The notes: a model not told the origin generated them from the sequence alone. A DNA stretch of 51,394 nt from Spirochaetaceae bacterium (GCA_031290855.1 JAISLM010000021.1:1-51394), one strand, 5' to 3'; shown: positions 1 through 8,660, counted from the first letter of the stretch. Program-made: numbers and translations.

Positions 1-2
1 CG

Positions 3-1301
3 TCCCCCAAACATCAACTCCGCCAGGCGTTGCAGAACCCCACCGTCGACATCAAAACCTACGGCGTCTACGGCCTGTTCTCCTTCCTCCTCACCGATGA
101 AATCCGCTCCCTTGAGCGCGCCCTAGGAAAACCACTGGCCGACACCCTTCTGTCCTTTGCCCTGACCAGATGGGCCTACCAGTCGCCAATAAAACGGGCT
201 CCCTTCTATCACGCCCACCATTGCAGGTCCGACGTATGGAATGCCGATACGGCGCTGACCGACAAAACCCTCAGCGCCGCGCTGAAATCAGTTGGGGAAA
301 ACCGGCAGGCGGTGGTGCAGTGGCTGAAAGGATTGCTGCCCCCATCGGCGGCCGGGGAATCGTTCCTCCTTATGGATTCAACCCACGTGATGAGCGCGTC
401 GGAACAGCTGGAAGTAAACACGAAGGGCTACAATAATTCCTTTGACTTTGGGAAACAAGTGCGGCTGATGTATCTGTTTTCCGCCAAGATGAAGCTGCCG
501 GTCTATTACCGGCTTTTGGGCGGAAACATCGTGGATGTGGCGGCCATGGCCCTGTGTGTGGAGGAAATGGGGCTTTCCGACGTGGTATATATCGCCGACA
601 AGGGCTTCTACAGCGCTGCCAACGTGGCGATGCTGGAAGCGCGACATCTGCGGTATATCATTCCGGTCAGGCGGGACAACCGGCAGATAGACTATAGCCC
701 GCTGGAGGACGGGGAGTTCAAGGCGAAGCACGGCCGGTTCGTCTGGCAAGGGAGAATCATCTGGTGCTATCGGCACGAGGCTGGGGGGCAGGCGTTTGTC
801 ACGTATCTTGACGACCGGCTTCGAGTGGAGGAGGAACAGGATTACCTGGTCCGTATCACGACCCATCCTGACGCGTACACGGAGGAGGGATACCGGGAAC
901 GGCTGCGGCGGTTCGGGACCTTGACGCTGACCTATCATCTGGAGGGGGAACGCGGTCCCGAAGAAGTCTACACGGCGTACAAGCGGCGGAACGAGATAGA
1001 GATGATGTTCGACAGTTACAAGAATTTCATGAAGGGGGACGTGACGTATATGCAAAACCGGTATGTGCTTGAGGGGTGGCTTTTCGCGAACTTTCTGGCG
1101 ATGATGGCCTGGTACAAATTGTATGACAAGTTGAGGGAAGCGAAGCTGCTGGGGAACTACTCGCCGAAGGACATGATAGAGATGAGCAAGACGGTGTACA
1201 AGCTGAGGATAGGGGGAACATGGCGTCTGGCTGAAGTTACCGCCAAGCTCAGAAAGCTGCTCGTCAAAGCCGGAATAGACTACCTAAATGAGCGGAGTTA
1301 G
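3..1301 (+). CDS. IS4-family DDE transposase (5' end cut by window edge)
   Basis: This encodes a transposase that cuts and pastes an insertion sequence by DDE chemistry. The protein shows the catalytic Asp regions MDSTHVMS and YIADKGFYS. It also has the IS4 signature Y(2)R(3)E(6)K, matched exactly by YKRRNEIEMMFDSYK near the C-terminus. The frame is open to the left edge (codons from position 3 read SPKHQLRQA before the TTG at 30), so the true start probably lies outside the window and the gene is partial here. The reading frame is otherwise intact. No terminal inverted repeat is visible on the right. Instead a repeat found elsewhere in the window begins within about 10 bp of the stop codon. 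Confidence 0.9.
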   Translation, partial: SPKHQLRQALQNPTVDIKTYGVYGLFSFLLTDEIRSLERALGKPLADTLLSFALTRWAYQSPIKRAPFYHAHHCRSDVWNADTALTDKTLSAALKSVGENRQAVVQWLKGLLPPSAAGESFLLMDSTHVMSASEQLEVNTKGYNNSFDFGKQVRLMYLFSAKMKLPVYYRLLGGNIVDVAAMALCVEEMGLSDVVYIADKGFYSAANVAMLEARHLRYIIPVRRDNRQIDYSPLEDGEFKAKHGRFVWQGRIIWCYRHEAGGQAFVTYLDDRLRVEEEQDYLVRITTHPDAYTEEGYRERLRRFGTLTLTYHLEGERGPEEVYTAYKRRNEIEMMFDSYKNFMKGDVTYMQNRYVLEGWLFANFLAMMAWYKLYDKLREAKLLGNYSPKDMIEMSKTVYKLRIGGTWRLAEVTAKLRKLLVKAGIDYLNERS

Positions 1302-1307
1302 GGCTTA

Positions 1308-1415
1308 ACATACGGAGAAAAAAGGGAAAGGAGCCGAACCGGAAAGTACCTTCGACCTTCCGGCGGAGCGGCGGAGGGCTTTTCGTCAGGTAAAATTTTT
1401 ATGGGTAAAGTTTAG
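1308..1415 (-). repeat. Relic of the left end of the RAYT cassette
   Basis: This stretch is a diverged reverse-complement copy of 25878-25990, the left end of the cassette that carries the RAYT-like gene. Shared blocks include ATACGGAGAAAAAA, GCTTTTCGTCAGG and a degenerate terminal GGGTAAAGTTTAG. It lies directly behind the IS4-type transposase, so either that transposase sits in a similar cassette or the end was left by an earlier insertion. Confidence 0.6.
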
Positions 1416-2821
1416 CGCGGAGCGGCGGGGGAGCAGACCCCACTGCGAATAAAACCCGCTCTGGGAAGGTGAATGCCACTGGCAGCCGCCGAAGAGAGGC
1501 GGGTTAGGTGGGCGAATTTGGAACGGAGCGCGATTGACAGCGGTATCAGTGCGCCTATGAATGCGAGAGGTCCCGCGAAACAGAGGCCGGTATAGCCGAA
1601 AAACGATGTAAGTATCAGCGCGGCGAATGTCCGCATCAACAGTTCCATCACGCCGGCAAGCGTGGGTACAAGGCTGTCGCCCAGCCCCTGTAAGGTCTGC
1701 CGTGTGCAGAACAGCAGCGCGAGCAGCGAAAAAAATACGCCTGTTACCTTTAGGTACCTGTGAGAGAGGCGGATAGCTTCCTGCTCGCCATGCAAGAAAA
1801 CAGCCGCTATCCTGTCCCCGAAAAAAAAGAACAAAAGTCCCATCACGACACTGAAGCCAAGTGCAATTGTGAGACCCTGCGCCACGCCTTTCTTTATCCG
1901 GTCATACTTTTTCGCGCCGAAATTCTGCGCGGCAAACGTCGTCATAGCCTGACCGTAGGAGCTTAGCGGCATCGTCGCAAGCTGGTCTATCTTTTGCCCG
2001 GTAGTGAAGGCCGCCACAGCCGCGTAACCCAGCCCGTTCAGCGCAAAGGTGACGGCGACCGCCCCTATAGCGATGATGCTCCACTGAAAGCCCACCGGCA
2101 ACGCTATTTTCACATGACGTATGATTTCCGCCACGTCCAGCTGGAAGTCGCCCTTCCCCGGCGCAAGCAGCGGGAAACGTTTCTTTATTGCCGGTATGCA
2201 GGCGAGCGCGGCAAAAAACTGGGAGATCACGGTCGCGATCCCCGCTCCCGCCACGCCGCTTTTGAACACAAGGATGAAGAGATAGTCTAGGGCGATGTTG
2301 ACTATGCAGGCGATTACAAGGAAGTACAGCGGCGTCCTGCTGTCGCCGACGGCGCGCATCATATTTGACAGCAGGTTGAACAGGGTGATGGCCGGCATAC
2401 CCCACAGCATCACGACAAAGTAACTGTAGGCATATTCGTATATCCGCTCCGGCGTGTTCAGAAGGCTGAGGAGGGGACGTAAGGTCCCTATGCTGAAGGC
2501 CATCAGCACCACGGTAACCGCCGCCCCGATCACAAGGCTCGCCACAAAACTTCGTTTAACGCCGGCCACATCCCCTGCGCCGTAGCGCTGGGACGTGATT
2601 ATCGCGGCGCCGGACGTAACGCCGATGATAAAGCCGAGTATCAGGAAGGCCAGACTGCCCGTACAACCTATCGCGGCGAGAGCCTCCATCCCTATCGTCC
2701 TGGCCACGATAAACGAATCTGCCATGTTGTAAAGTTGTTGAAACAGGTTTCCGATTACAAGCGGCACCGCAAAGGCGAATATAAGCGCGCCGGGCGGTCC
2801 CACGGTTAGATTCTTTGTCAT
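1412..2821 (-). CDS. MATE-family multidrug/cation exporter
   Basis: This is a multi-pass inner-membrane antiporter that would export drugs or metabolites using a Na+ or H+ gradient. The 469-residue product has about twelve hydrophobic segments. Near the N-terminus it has the typical MATE pattern, PLVIGNLFQQLYNMADS followed by GMEALAAIG, and a duplicated half later. I start it at MTKNLTVG (2821), because the upstream extension to 2911 is not membrane-like and lacks family features. There is no Shine-Dalgarno sequence. An extended -10 box sits so close that the message may be leaderless. The last residues (FIRSGVCSPAAPR) are encoded by a dispersed repeat, so the native C-terminus was probably replaced. 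The substrate cannot be told from the sequence. Confidence 0.88.
   Translation of the reverse strand: MTKNLTVGPPGALIFAFAVPLVIGNLFQQLYNMADSFIVARTIGMEALAAIGCTGSLAFLILGFIIGVTSGAAIITSQRYGAGDVAGVKRSFVASLVIGAAVTVVLMAFSIGTLRPLLSLLNTPERIYEYAYSYFVVMLWGMPAITLFNLLSNMMRAVGDSRTPLYFLVIACIVNIALDYLFILVFKSGVAGAGIATVISQFFAALACIPAIKKRFPLLAPGKGDFQLDVAEIIRHVKIALPVGFQWSIIAIGAVAVTFALNGLGYAAVAAFTTGQKIDQLATMPLSSYGQAMTTFAAQNFGAKKYDRIKKGVAQGLTIALGFSVVMGLLFFFFGDRIAAVFLHGEQEAIRLSHRYLKVTGVFFSLLALLFCTRQTLQGLGDSLVPTLAGVMELLMRTFAALILTSFFGYTGLCFAGPLAFIGALIPLSIALRSKFAHLTRLSSAAASGIHLPRAGFIRSGVCSPAAPR
1419..1452 (+). repeat. Short dispersed module GGGGGAGCAGACCCC-actgcgaataa
   Basis: This is one of five copies of a short intergenic module (others near 13244, 14341, 22938 and 25831). 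It contains a semi-palindromic GGGGAGCAGACCCC core followed by GCGAATAA. This copy forms the 3' end of the MATE gene read from the other strand. Confidence 0.6.
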
Positions 2822-2836
2822 AGCATAATAATAGCA
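2821..2836 (-). promoter_or_regulatory. Extended -10 promoter, possibly leaderless, for the MATE gene
   Basis: On the minus strand TGCTATTAT matches the extended -10 pattern TGnTATAAT. A start site seven bases downstream would be the A of the ATG. No good -35 box is visible. Confidence 0.4.
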
Positions 2837-3160
2837 CAGGTTTGTATCGACAGGCAGGGCAGCCAGTCCTTCCATCGCACCGCAAAGGTGTGTAACGGAA
2901 AACCCGTGCAAGCAAGGCTGTGCCGATGAGGAAGCGCTGACTACCGTTCAATCCGCTCCTGCCTGGCAAAGGAAAACCGCACCGTTGGAACGGCCTTACC
3001 ACCTCGCGAATTCACAGGCGTATATTAACCCGCCGGCGGGCGCTGGCGGATGATTGCCCGGCAGCCAAGCGCCCTGTCATCCTGAACGCTGGGGTAAGCT
3101 CGCCGGCGGACGCTTTCTCCAAAGAGTCCGATCTGTGGATGGCAGACAGTCCCCGCGTTT
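2837..3160. other. Intergenic region without recognised genes
   Basis: This lies between the MATE gene and tRNA-Leu(CAA). The minus-strand reading frame through part of it has no recognisable family features. I see no strong hairpin or repeat here. Confidence 0.5.
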
Positions 3161-3161
3161 A

Positions 3162-3244
3162 TGCCGGCGGAGAGACTTGAACTCTCACGAAGTTGCCCTC
3201 AGCAGATTTTGAGTCTGCCGTGTCTGCCATTCCACCACGCCGGC
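3162..3244 (-). tRNA. tRNA-Leu(CAA)
   Basis: The minus strand folds as a class II tRNA. The acceptor stem is GCCGGCG/CGCCGGC with discriminator A, the anticodon stem is GCAGA/TCTGC with loop CTCAAAA (anticodon CAA), there is a long variable arm, and the T-arm is GAGAG-TTCAAGT-CTCTC. The CCA end is not encoded. Confidence 0.95.
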
Positions 3245-3252
3245 TTATTGAA

Positions 3253-3281
3253 AGACTAGAGGGAAGACAAAAACATTTCAA
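3253..3281 (-). promoter_or_regulatory. Promoter of tRNA-Leu(CAA)
   Basis: On the minus strand TTGAAA and TAGTCT are separated by 17 bp. The expected start lies just upstream of the tRNA. Confidence 0.5.
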
Positions 3282-3294
3282 GACTGCGGAGACC

Positions 3295-3323
3295 TTGACA
3301 ATACGCGGGGGCGTTGCTAGGGT
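3295..3323 (+). promoter_or_regulatory. Promoter of bioY operon, near-leaderless
   Basis: A perfect TTGACA is followed after 17 bp by TAGGGT. The predicted start, near 3330, is only about four bases before the ATG at 3334. The site is back to back with the tRNA-Leu promoter. Confidence 0.55.
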
Positions 3324-3333
3324 TTTTAGAGAT

Positions 3334-3927
3334 ATGATGACCAGAGAGACAGACGGCGGGCGGGTCGGCGAAAACCGGAGAGCGCTCGTGCGAACCAGCC
3401 TGACGGCGCTTTTTGCCGCTCTCACGGCGGCGGGGACCTTCATCTCGATACCCCTGCTTTTTACGCCCGTACCTATAGTATTGCAGAATATGTTTGCCCT
3501 GCTGTCCGGCCTTCTGCTTGGGCCGGTGTCGGGCGGTGCGGCGGTGGGACTTTACCTGTTGGCCGGCGCGATAGGGCTGCCTGTCTTTGCCGGCGCGCGC
3601 GGCGGCTTCGTGCAGTTCCTGGGGCCGACGGGCGGTTTTCTGGCAGGCTACCTGTTGTCCGCGTTACTCGCCGGACTAATCGCGGGCGCGCCGCGAGCGG
3701 GCGTGGAGACCCCGTACTGGCGGCTTGTGCTGGCGGGACTTGCCGGTATGCTCGTAGTGTACGTTCCCGGCATAATCCAGTTGAAAGCGGTGTTGCGGGC
3801 CTCCTGGCCCGAAGCGGTAGGCGTAGGTTTTCTGCCCTTCATAGCGGGGGACGCGGTAAAGACGGCGATCGCCGTGGTTACGGCGGGCAGACTTAGAAAA
3901 AGCGTAGCCAAAGCGCTGAATGGATAG
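3334..3927 (+). CDS. bioY: BioY, substrate-binding (S) component of biotin ECF transporter
   Basis: BioY is the membrane protein that binds biotin in energy-coupling-factor transporters. The product is 197 residues, the usual size, with about six hydrophobic segments. It has the family pattern ISIPLLFTPVPIVLQNMFALLSG near the N-terminus and a glycine-rich GLYLLAGAIGLPVFAG segment followed by GPTGGFLAGY. I start at the first of two Met codons (3334). A longer frame would run through the tRNA-Leu gene on the other strand. The stop overlaps the start of the ATPase gene by 8 bp, and the three ECF genes form one operon. There is no clear Shine-Dalgarno sequence. Confidence 0.92.
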   Translation: MMTRETDGGRVGENRRALVRTSLTALFAALTAAGTFISIPLLFTPVPIVLQNMFALLSGLLLGPVSGGAAVGLYLLAGAIGLPVFAGARGGFVQFLGPTGGFLAGYLLSALLAGLIAGAPRAGVETPYWRLVLAGLAGMLVVYVPGIIQLKAVLRASWPEAVGVGFLPFIAGDAVKTAIAVVTAGRLRKSVAKALNG

Positions 3928-4678
3928 GAATCCCCTCTTTTCGATACGACGGATTTCAAAGATATTTCCTTCCGGCCACGCCGCGCTTTCCGGCGTCGAC
4001 ATGGAAATAGAGGCGGGGCTCTGCCTTGTGATCGCCGGGGCCAACGGTTCGGGCAAGACGGTACTGATGAAGATAATCACCGGCCTTGCGGACGCCTCGT
4101 CCGGCGAGGTGTTCTTCGAGGGGGTGCCGCTTGACCGGGCGGTGAAGAGCCTCCGGCAATCGGTGGGGCTTGTTTTTCAGGACGCGGACACGCAGATAAT
4201 CGGCGAAACAGTCGCGGAGGACACGGCCCTGGGCCCCAAAAACCTTAAGCTGCCCAAAAACACCGTGGACGAGCGGGTTTCCGGGGCGATAAAGGCCGCC
4301 GGGCTAGAAGGAAAGGCCGATTTCCCGGCCCGCAGCCTGTCCGGGGGTGAAAAAAGGCGTCTTGCCGTGGCGGGCATCCTCGCTATGGGCTGCCAAACGA
4401 TCATCATGGACGAGCCTTTCGCGAATTTGGACTGGCCCGGCGTCCGCAGTGTGCTGCAGATCGTCGCGGAACTGAAGCGGGACGGCAAAACCGTGATCAT
4501 CCTGACGCATGAACTTGAAAAGACGCTCGCCTTCGCGGACAGGCTCGTGATAATCTGCGGCGGACGGGTCGTCCGGGACGGGGAGCCGGAGGCGGTGCTG
4601 GACGGCCTTAAACCGGAGTACGGTGTCCGCGACCCCCGCTGCGTTTACCGCACTGTAAAGGACTGCTCATGGCTGTAA
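3920..4678 (+). CDS. bioM: ECF transporter ATP-binding subunit (BioM/EcfA type)
   Basis: This ATPase powers vitamin uptake together with BioY and the EcfT-like protein. The 252-residue protein is a single ABC domain with Walker A GANGSGKT (residues about 35-42), a Q-loop in VGLVFQDADTQ, the signature LSGGEKRRLAVAG, Walker B TIIMDEPFANLD and the switch His in LTHELEK. The length and the acidic DADTQ Q-loop fit the CbiO/EcfA group. It overlaps bioY by 8 bp and the next gene by 10 bp, so translation is probably coupled. Assignment to biotin rests on its neighbour bioY. It could also serve other S components encoded elsewhere. Confidence 0.9.
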   Translation: MDRNPLFSIRRISKIFPSGHAALSGVDMEIEAGLCLVIAGANGSGKTVLMKIITGLADASSGEVFFEGVPLDRAVKSLRQSVGLVFQDADTQIIGETVAEDTALGPKNLKLPKNTVDERVSGAIKAAGLEGKADFPARSLSGGEKRRLAVAGILAMGCQTIIMDEPFANLDWPGVRSVLQIVAELKRDGKTVIILTHELEKTLAFADRLVIICGGRVVRDGEPEAVLDGLKPEYGVRDPRCVYRTVKDCSWL

Positions 4679-5373
4679 CGCCTTTCTCGTACAGACCCGC
4701 CGCCACGCCCCTCCACCGGATCAACGCGGGGGTGAAGCTGCTTTGCCTCCTCGTGTTTTCGGCGGCGGCCTTCGCCGAGAGCATGGTATGCTCGGCAGTC
4801 CTCGGCGCGGGCCTCGTCATGGCGTCTCTCCGTGCGGGCATTAACCCGCTGTCCCTGTTGCGCGGCAGCCGTCCCGTCGCGGTTCTGGGACTATTCGTCG
4901 CGTTAGGACGGGCGGCGGACTTCTCGCCGCCTTACTTTGACGCAGCGGGTTTCTTTAGCGGACTGCAGTTTGTCTGGAGTATGCTGCTGTCGTTCTGCGG
5001 AGGGGCCTTGCTCTTTGCCGTGACGACGATGACGGAACTGCGGGAAGCGGTCTCCGCCGCCGAAAGCGCCCTGCTCAGGCCGGTGGCGGCGCTGTTGAAA
5101 AACTCAAAGACTCCCCGGCTGGAGAGGCTGCGCGCCGCCGCGCTTTACCCCCGGACGGCCCTCGCTTTAAGCCTGATGATGGGCTTCATCCCGCGCTTTT
5201 TCGCGGAGTGGGAGGCGCTGCAAAACGCCTACCTGGCACGAGGAGGCAGCCGGGGAATCGCCTGCCTCTCGCGTCTTGTCCCGCTGGCCACCGCCCGCAT
5301 GATCGACAGGGCTGAGGAGACGGCCGCCGCGCTCGAGGCGCGGGGTCTGAAAACATTTAACGCTTCTTTTTGA
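4669..5373 (+). CDS. bioN: ECF transporter transmembrane subunit (BioN/EcfT type)
   Basis: This is the T component, which couples ATP hydrolysis to movement of the S component in the membrane. The 234-residue protein begins with the typical YRPAATPLHRINAGVKLL pattern (HRLDPRxK-like in the family) and has several hydrophobic segments. The C-terminal region contains ALSLMMGFIPRFFAEWEALQ and an A-R-G motif in NAYLARGGSRG, resembling the coupling helices of EcfT/CbiQ proteins. It is the last gene of the bioY operon. Its 3' end overlaps the 3' end of the convergent tex gene by 17 bp, which leaves no room for a private terminator. Confidence 0.85.
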   Translation: MAVTPFSYRPAATPLHRINAGVKLLCLLVFSAAAFAESMVCSAVLGAGLVMASLRAGINPLSLLRGSRPVAVLGLFVALGRAADFSPPYFDAAGFFSGLQFVWSMLLSFCGGALLFAVTTMTELREAVSAAESALLRPVAALLKNSKTPRLERLRAAALYPRTALALSLMMGFIPRFFAEWEALQNAYLARGGSRGIACLSRLVPLATARMIDRAEETAAALEARGLKTFNASF

Positions 5374-7675
5374 ATGCCTCGGCAAAGGGATTGTACATCT
5401 TGCCGTCGTCACGGGCGGCGAAGCTTTCCCGTTTAACGACGACGACGCGCTTCTTGCCACCGGAAACGGAACCGATCCCGGTCGCCGTCTCTCCGCCGCC
5501 GCCTTTCACGCCGGCGTGAGTTCCCGCCCCGCTCTTCCTCGACAGGCTGATCCTACGCCTCTCCGTGTCCAGGCCGATGATCGTGAAGTCCAGCACGTCC
5601 CCCACCTTGATCACGTTCATAGGGTCTTTCACGAAGCTGTCGCTAAGCTCGGATATGTGGACAAGCGCAGTCTCCTTCAGCCCCAGGTCTACGAAAGCGC
5701 CGAAATCGACGACGTTCTTTATCTTGCCGGTAACGAGCATCCCCTCCTTCAGGTCTTCAAACGTGACGACGCCCTTCTGCATGACGGGCTTCGGGTAGGA
5801 CTCGCGGGGGTCCCGCCCCGGCTTTTTCAATTCCTCAAAGATGTCGTTTATCGTCTCGTCCCCGACCGTGTATTTTTCTTTCAATTCATTCCGCGCCTGT
5901 GGCGGGAGGCCGCCCGTAGCCGTCACCGTGTTCCGAATCACCCGCGCCACCTCGTAGTTTTCCGGGTGGACCCAGGTGTTGTCCAGCAGCTCGGCGCTTT
6001 CCGGTATCTTTAGGAAGCCGGCGCACTGTTCAAAGCTCTTCGGCCCCATGCCGGGCACTTCGAGCAACTCGGAGCGGGACGCTATCTTCCCCTTCTCGTC
6101 CCGGTACTTAACGATCTTCTTCGCAAGCTGTCTGTTGATCCCGGACACGTAGCGCAGCAGCGAGGGGCTTGCCGTGTTAAGGTTCACGCCGACATTGTTC
6201 ACGACGGACGAGACAACCTCGTCCAGCGTGTCGGACAGCTTCTTCTGGTTCACGTCGTGCTGGTAAAGGCCGACGCCTATCGACTTAGGGTCGATCTTCA
6301 CGAGCTCGGCCAGCGGGTCCTGAAGCCGCCGTCCTATAGAGATCGCGCCCCGTATCGTCAGGTCCAACTCCGGGAATTCCTCGCGGGCAATGTCGCTGGC
6401 CGAGTACACGGACGCGCCGTCCTCGTCAACAACGGTATAAAGCACATCGAGGCAGTTTTCGCTAATCACCTGCGAGACTAGCTCCCGCACCTCCTTGGAA
6501 CCCGTACCGTTACCGACGGCGATCAATTGCAAGCCGTAGTCCTTCACGTTCTTGAGTATCAGTTCCTTCGCCTCGTCCGCCTTGTCGTTCTTGAAAACGA
6601 AGTGATGGAGGAACTTCCCCGTATCGTCCAGGCAGGCGCATTTCGTGCCGGTGCGTATACCTGGGTCGATCCCCAGAACCCGCGTCCCCTTGATCGGCTG
6701 CTGCATTAAGAGGTTTTTCAGGTTCGCGCTGAACACGCCGATCCCGTGGCTGTCCGCCGTATCGCTCGCGTCGCTGCGGAGTTCGCGTATCACGGCCGGC
6801 GAGAGGAGCCGCACGAGGCCGTCCTCCACGGCCGTCTTGTGGTAGTCGTTGTGTAAGACGCAGCGCTCCTGCAGCCTGGCGACGGCGACATCTTCGTCAA
6901 CATCCACCGTGACCTCCAGCTTGCCCTCCCTCTCGCCGCGGTTGATCGCAAGGATACGGTGCGGCTTGATGTCGGACAGCTTCTCGGCATAGTCCCAGTA
7001 CATCTGGTACACGGAAGCCTTCCTCTCGGCCTCGTCCCCCGTTCCCTTGACGGTGATACGCCCGTCCGCGAGGTAGAAAGCCTTCACGAGGGCGCGGTTC
7101 TCGGAGTCCTGCGCGGCGCGCTCGGCAAGGATGTCCATCGCTCCCTGTAGCGCGTCTTCAACGGAGGCGACGGAAAGCGCGTCGTTCTCCGCGTCCTCCC
7201 GGACAAACTCGACAGCCCGAGCGCGCAGCGCGTCCCCGTCAAGCTCCGTCATCAACTCGGCGAGCAGGCCGAGTCCCCTCTCCAGAGCCATCATCCCGCG
7301 CGTCTTCTTCTTGCGCTTGTAGGGCGCGTAAATATCCTCAAGCTCGCTCAGCGAGGACGCTTTCATTATGTTTTCAAAGAGGCCCTCGTCCAGCTTGCCC
7401 TGTTCAAAAATACCCCGGATAATTTCCAGCCGCCGCGTCTCCATGTTGACGCCGCTCGAAAAGAGGTGCTCGACATCACGCACCTGCACCTCGTCCAGGC
7501 TGCCCGTCGCCTCTTTCCGGTAGCGGGCGATGAACGGCACGGTTCCGCCGTCGTTCAGAAGCGCGACGACCGCCGCCACCTGCTCCGCCCGCACGGACAG
7601 CGCCGCCGCTATCCGATTCCTGACGGCGGCCTCGTCAACGACAAGGCCGTCTATAAATTCTTTGGTGATTTCCAT
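5357..7675 (-). CDS. tex: Tex-family RNA-binding transcription accessory protein
   Basis: Tex binds nucleic acid and is linked to transcription and stress functions in many bacteria. The 772-residue protein has the complete family order: an N-terminal helical Tex region, a YqgF-like RNase H fold starting at VLGIDPGIRTGTK, helix-hairpin-helix repeats (VSGINRQLAKKIV and LLEVPGMGPKSFEQCAGFLKI, written here in parts), and a C-terminal S1 domain (LVTGKIKNVVDFGAFVDLG). I start at MEITKEFIDG (7675), because the extension to 7795 runs into repeat DNA. The C-terminus is basic (AFKKKR). Its end overlaps the end of the convergent EcfT gene. Confidence 0.95.
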   Translation of the reverse strand: MEITKEFIDGLVVDEAAVRNRIAAALSVRAEQVAAVVALLNDGGTVPFIARYRKEATGSLDEVQVRDVEHLFSSGVNMETRRLEIIRGIFEQGKLDEGLFENIMKASSLSELEDIYAPYKRKKKTRGMMALERGLGLLAELMTELDGDALRARAVEFVREDAENDALSVASVEDALQGAMDILAERAAQDSENRALVKAFYLADGRITVKGTGDEAERKASVYQMYWDYAEKLSDIKPHRILAINRGEREGKLEVTVDVDEDVAVARLQERCVLHNDYHKTAVEDGLVRLLSPAVIRELRSDASDTADSHGIGVFSANLKNLLMQQPIKGTRVLGIDPGIRTGTKCACLDDTGKFLHHFVFKNDKADEAKELILKNVKDYGLQLIAVGNGTGSKEVRELVSQVISENCLDVLYTVVDEDGASVYSASDIAREEFPELDLTIRGAISIGRRLQDPLAELVKIDPKSIGVGLYQHDVNQKKLSDTLDEVVSSVVNNVGVNLNTASPSLLRYVSGINRQLAKKIVKYRDEKGKIASRSELLEVPGMGPKSFEQCAGFLKIPESAELLDNTWVHPENYEVARVIRNTVTATGGLPPQARNELKEKYTVGDETINDIFEELKKPGRDPRESYPKPVMQKGVVTFEDLKEGMLVTGKIKNVVDFGAFVDLGLKETALVHISELSDSFVKDPMNVIKVGDVLDFTIIGLDTERRRISLSRKSGAGTHAGVKGGGGETATGIGSVSGGKKRVVVVKRESFAARDDGKMYNPFAEAFKKKR

Positions 7676-7770
7676 ACCGCGATTATAGTTCGCCGTCCCT
7701 CGCAAAGTCCAGCCAGAGTGCCAAGCGCGCCAGGCAATGGGCCGCCGCAGGCGGCTAATGAGCAATGGCA

Positions 7771-7860
7771 ATGAGGGATGAGGGGCCGCCGACACGGAAC
7801 TTGCCGGGCGGTCGGGGTCTGACCCTATCCCGGCCTAAATCTTTACCCGGTAATGATTTA
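7771..7860 (+). repeat. Direct repeat copy A with GGGGTCTGACCC core
   Basis: This copy matches 7880-7987 except for an 18-bp or so insertion in the second copy. It contains ACGGAACTTGCCGGGCGG, the palindromic GGGGTCTGACCC and CCTAAATC...GATTTA arms. The GGGTC-GACCC core also occurs three times in the RAYT-like gene. Confidence 0.7.
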
Positions 7861-7879
7861 GCGCGACAAGACGCGTACA

Positions 7880-7987
7880 ATGAGGGATGTGTGTGTAAGG
7901 GGCGGGTACCGGCCGCCGACACGGAACTTGCCGGGCGGGCGGGGTCTGACCCTATCCCGGCCTAAGTCGTTACCCGGTAATGATTTA
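7880..7987 (+). repeat. Direct repeat copy B with GGGGTCTGACCC core
   Basis: This is the second copy of the unit at 7771-7860. It has complete CCTAAGTC/GATTTAGG arms around the TTACCCGGTAA palindrome, so it can form a stem-loop. Confidence 0.7.
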
Positions 7988-8114
7988 GGAGAGGGAAACG
8001 AAGGATCGGAGTACGTATCTGAAAACTTAAGAGATACCTCCAGAAAGTTTTTTCCGTCAAGGATGGCCGGAAAGCGGGGAAAAACCCCCGGTTTTAACAA
8101 AATTAAACTTTAAT

Positions 8115-8150
8115 GAGGCTTTCCCAAAACTGAAGTTTTGGGAAAGCCTC
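8115..8150. repeat. Perfect 16-bp hairpin made of two MITE ends
   Basis: The arms GAGGCTTTCCCAAAAC and its exact complement are separated only by TGAA. The arms equal the terminal repeat of the MITE-like family seen nearby, as if two ends had been joined back to back with the interior deleted. Confidence 0.75.
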
Positions 8151-8177
8151 TACTGTCATATTATAATTTTACCAGTG

Positions 8178-8335
8178 GAGACTGTTCCAAAACTAATTGA
8201 CTGTGCGCTAAAGCGCGCGGTTTTGGACCAGGCTCTTGCAGTTTTTCAGGCTAAAGCCTTGCAAAACCGCGTTTTTTAAAGGTTGCTGGACAAGCGAAGC
8301 TTGTCTCCCCAAAACTGAAGTTTTGGAACAGCCTC
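8178..8335. mobile_element. MITE-like element A, copy 1
   Basis: This 158-bp element is non-coding. Its imperfect terminal inverted repeats are GAGACTGTTCCAAAACT on the left and the complement of GAGGCTGTTCCAAAACT on the right. It is flanked by the same four bases on both sides (AGTG), a possible target-site duplication. The interior is shared with 20908-21080 and carries small hairpins such as GACAAGC-gaa-GCTTGTC. Confidence 0.65.
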
Positions 8336-8660
8336 AGTGAGTCAGGTTATTTTTTGACAGTTCCCTAGGTTCGCGCTTGCCGCGCGGAGGCTCATTGCTG
8401 CCGCCGGTGTCGTATTCGCTTGGAGTAATGCGTATGCGCCTAAATTGGTAATATTATACTGCCAACCTCTAACGTTACGCTGTAAATCTTGATGCTAAAA
8501 GAGCCTGCCCGATTTTGGTAACGCTTTCCGGAATAGTTGCGCCGGCAAGCGCCTACGGCGGGCCGCGCAAGGGATAGAAGCGGTATGAAAACGGCGCCGC
8601 CGTTTTCATAATAGCGGATAGCCCGGTCGCCGCACGGCGGCGATGCGCCCGGATCAAGGG
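8336..8660. other. Intergenic region with a repeat module, no supported gene
   Basis: The piece at 8362-8392 (TAGGTTCGCGCTTGCCGCG) recurs inverted near 20493-20520. A possible 74-residue minus-strand frame (8440-8664) has no recognisable features and I do not call it. Confidence 0.5.

Noticed and set aside
3193..3333. N-terminal extension of BioY
   Set aside because: It would be translated through the tRNA-Leu gene, and it lacks membrane or family features.
7771..7987. CRISPR array
   Set aside because: Only two long repeats with one short gap; no regular spacers and no cas genes in the window.
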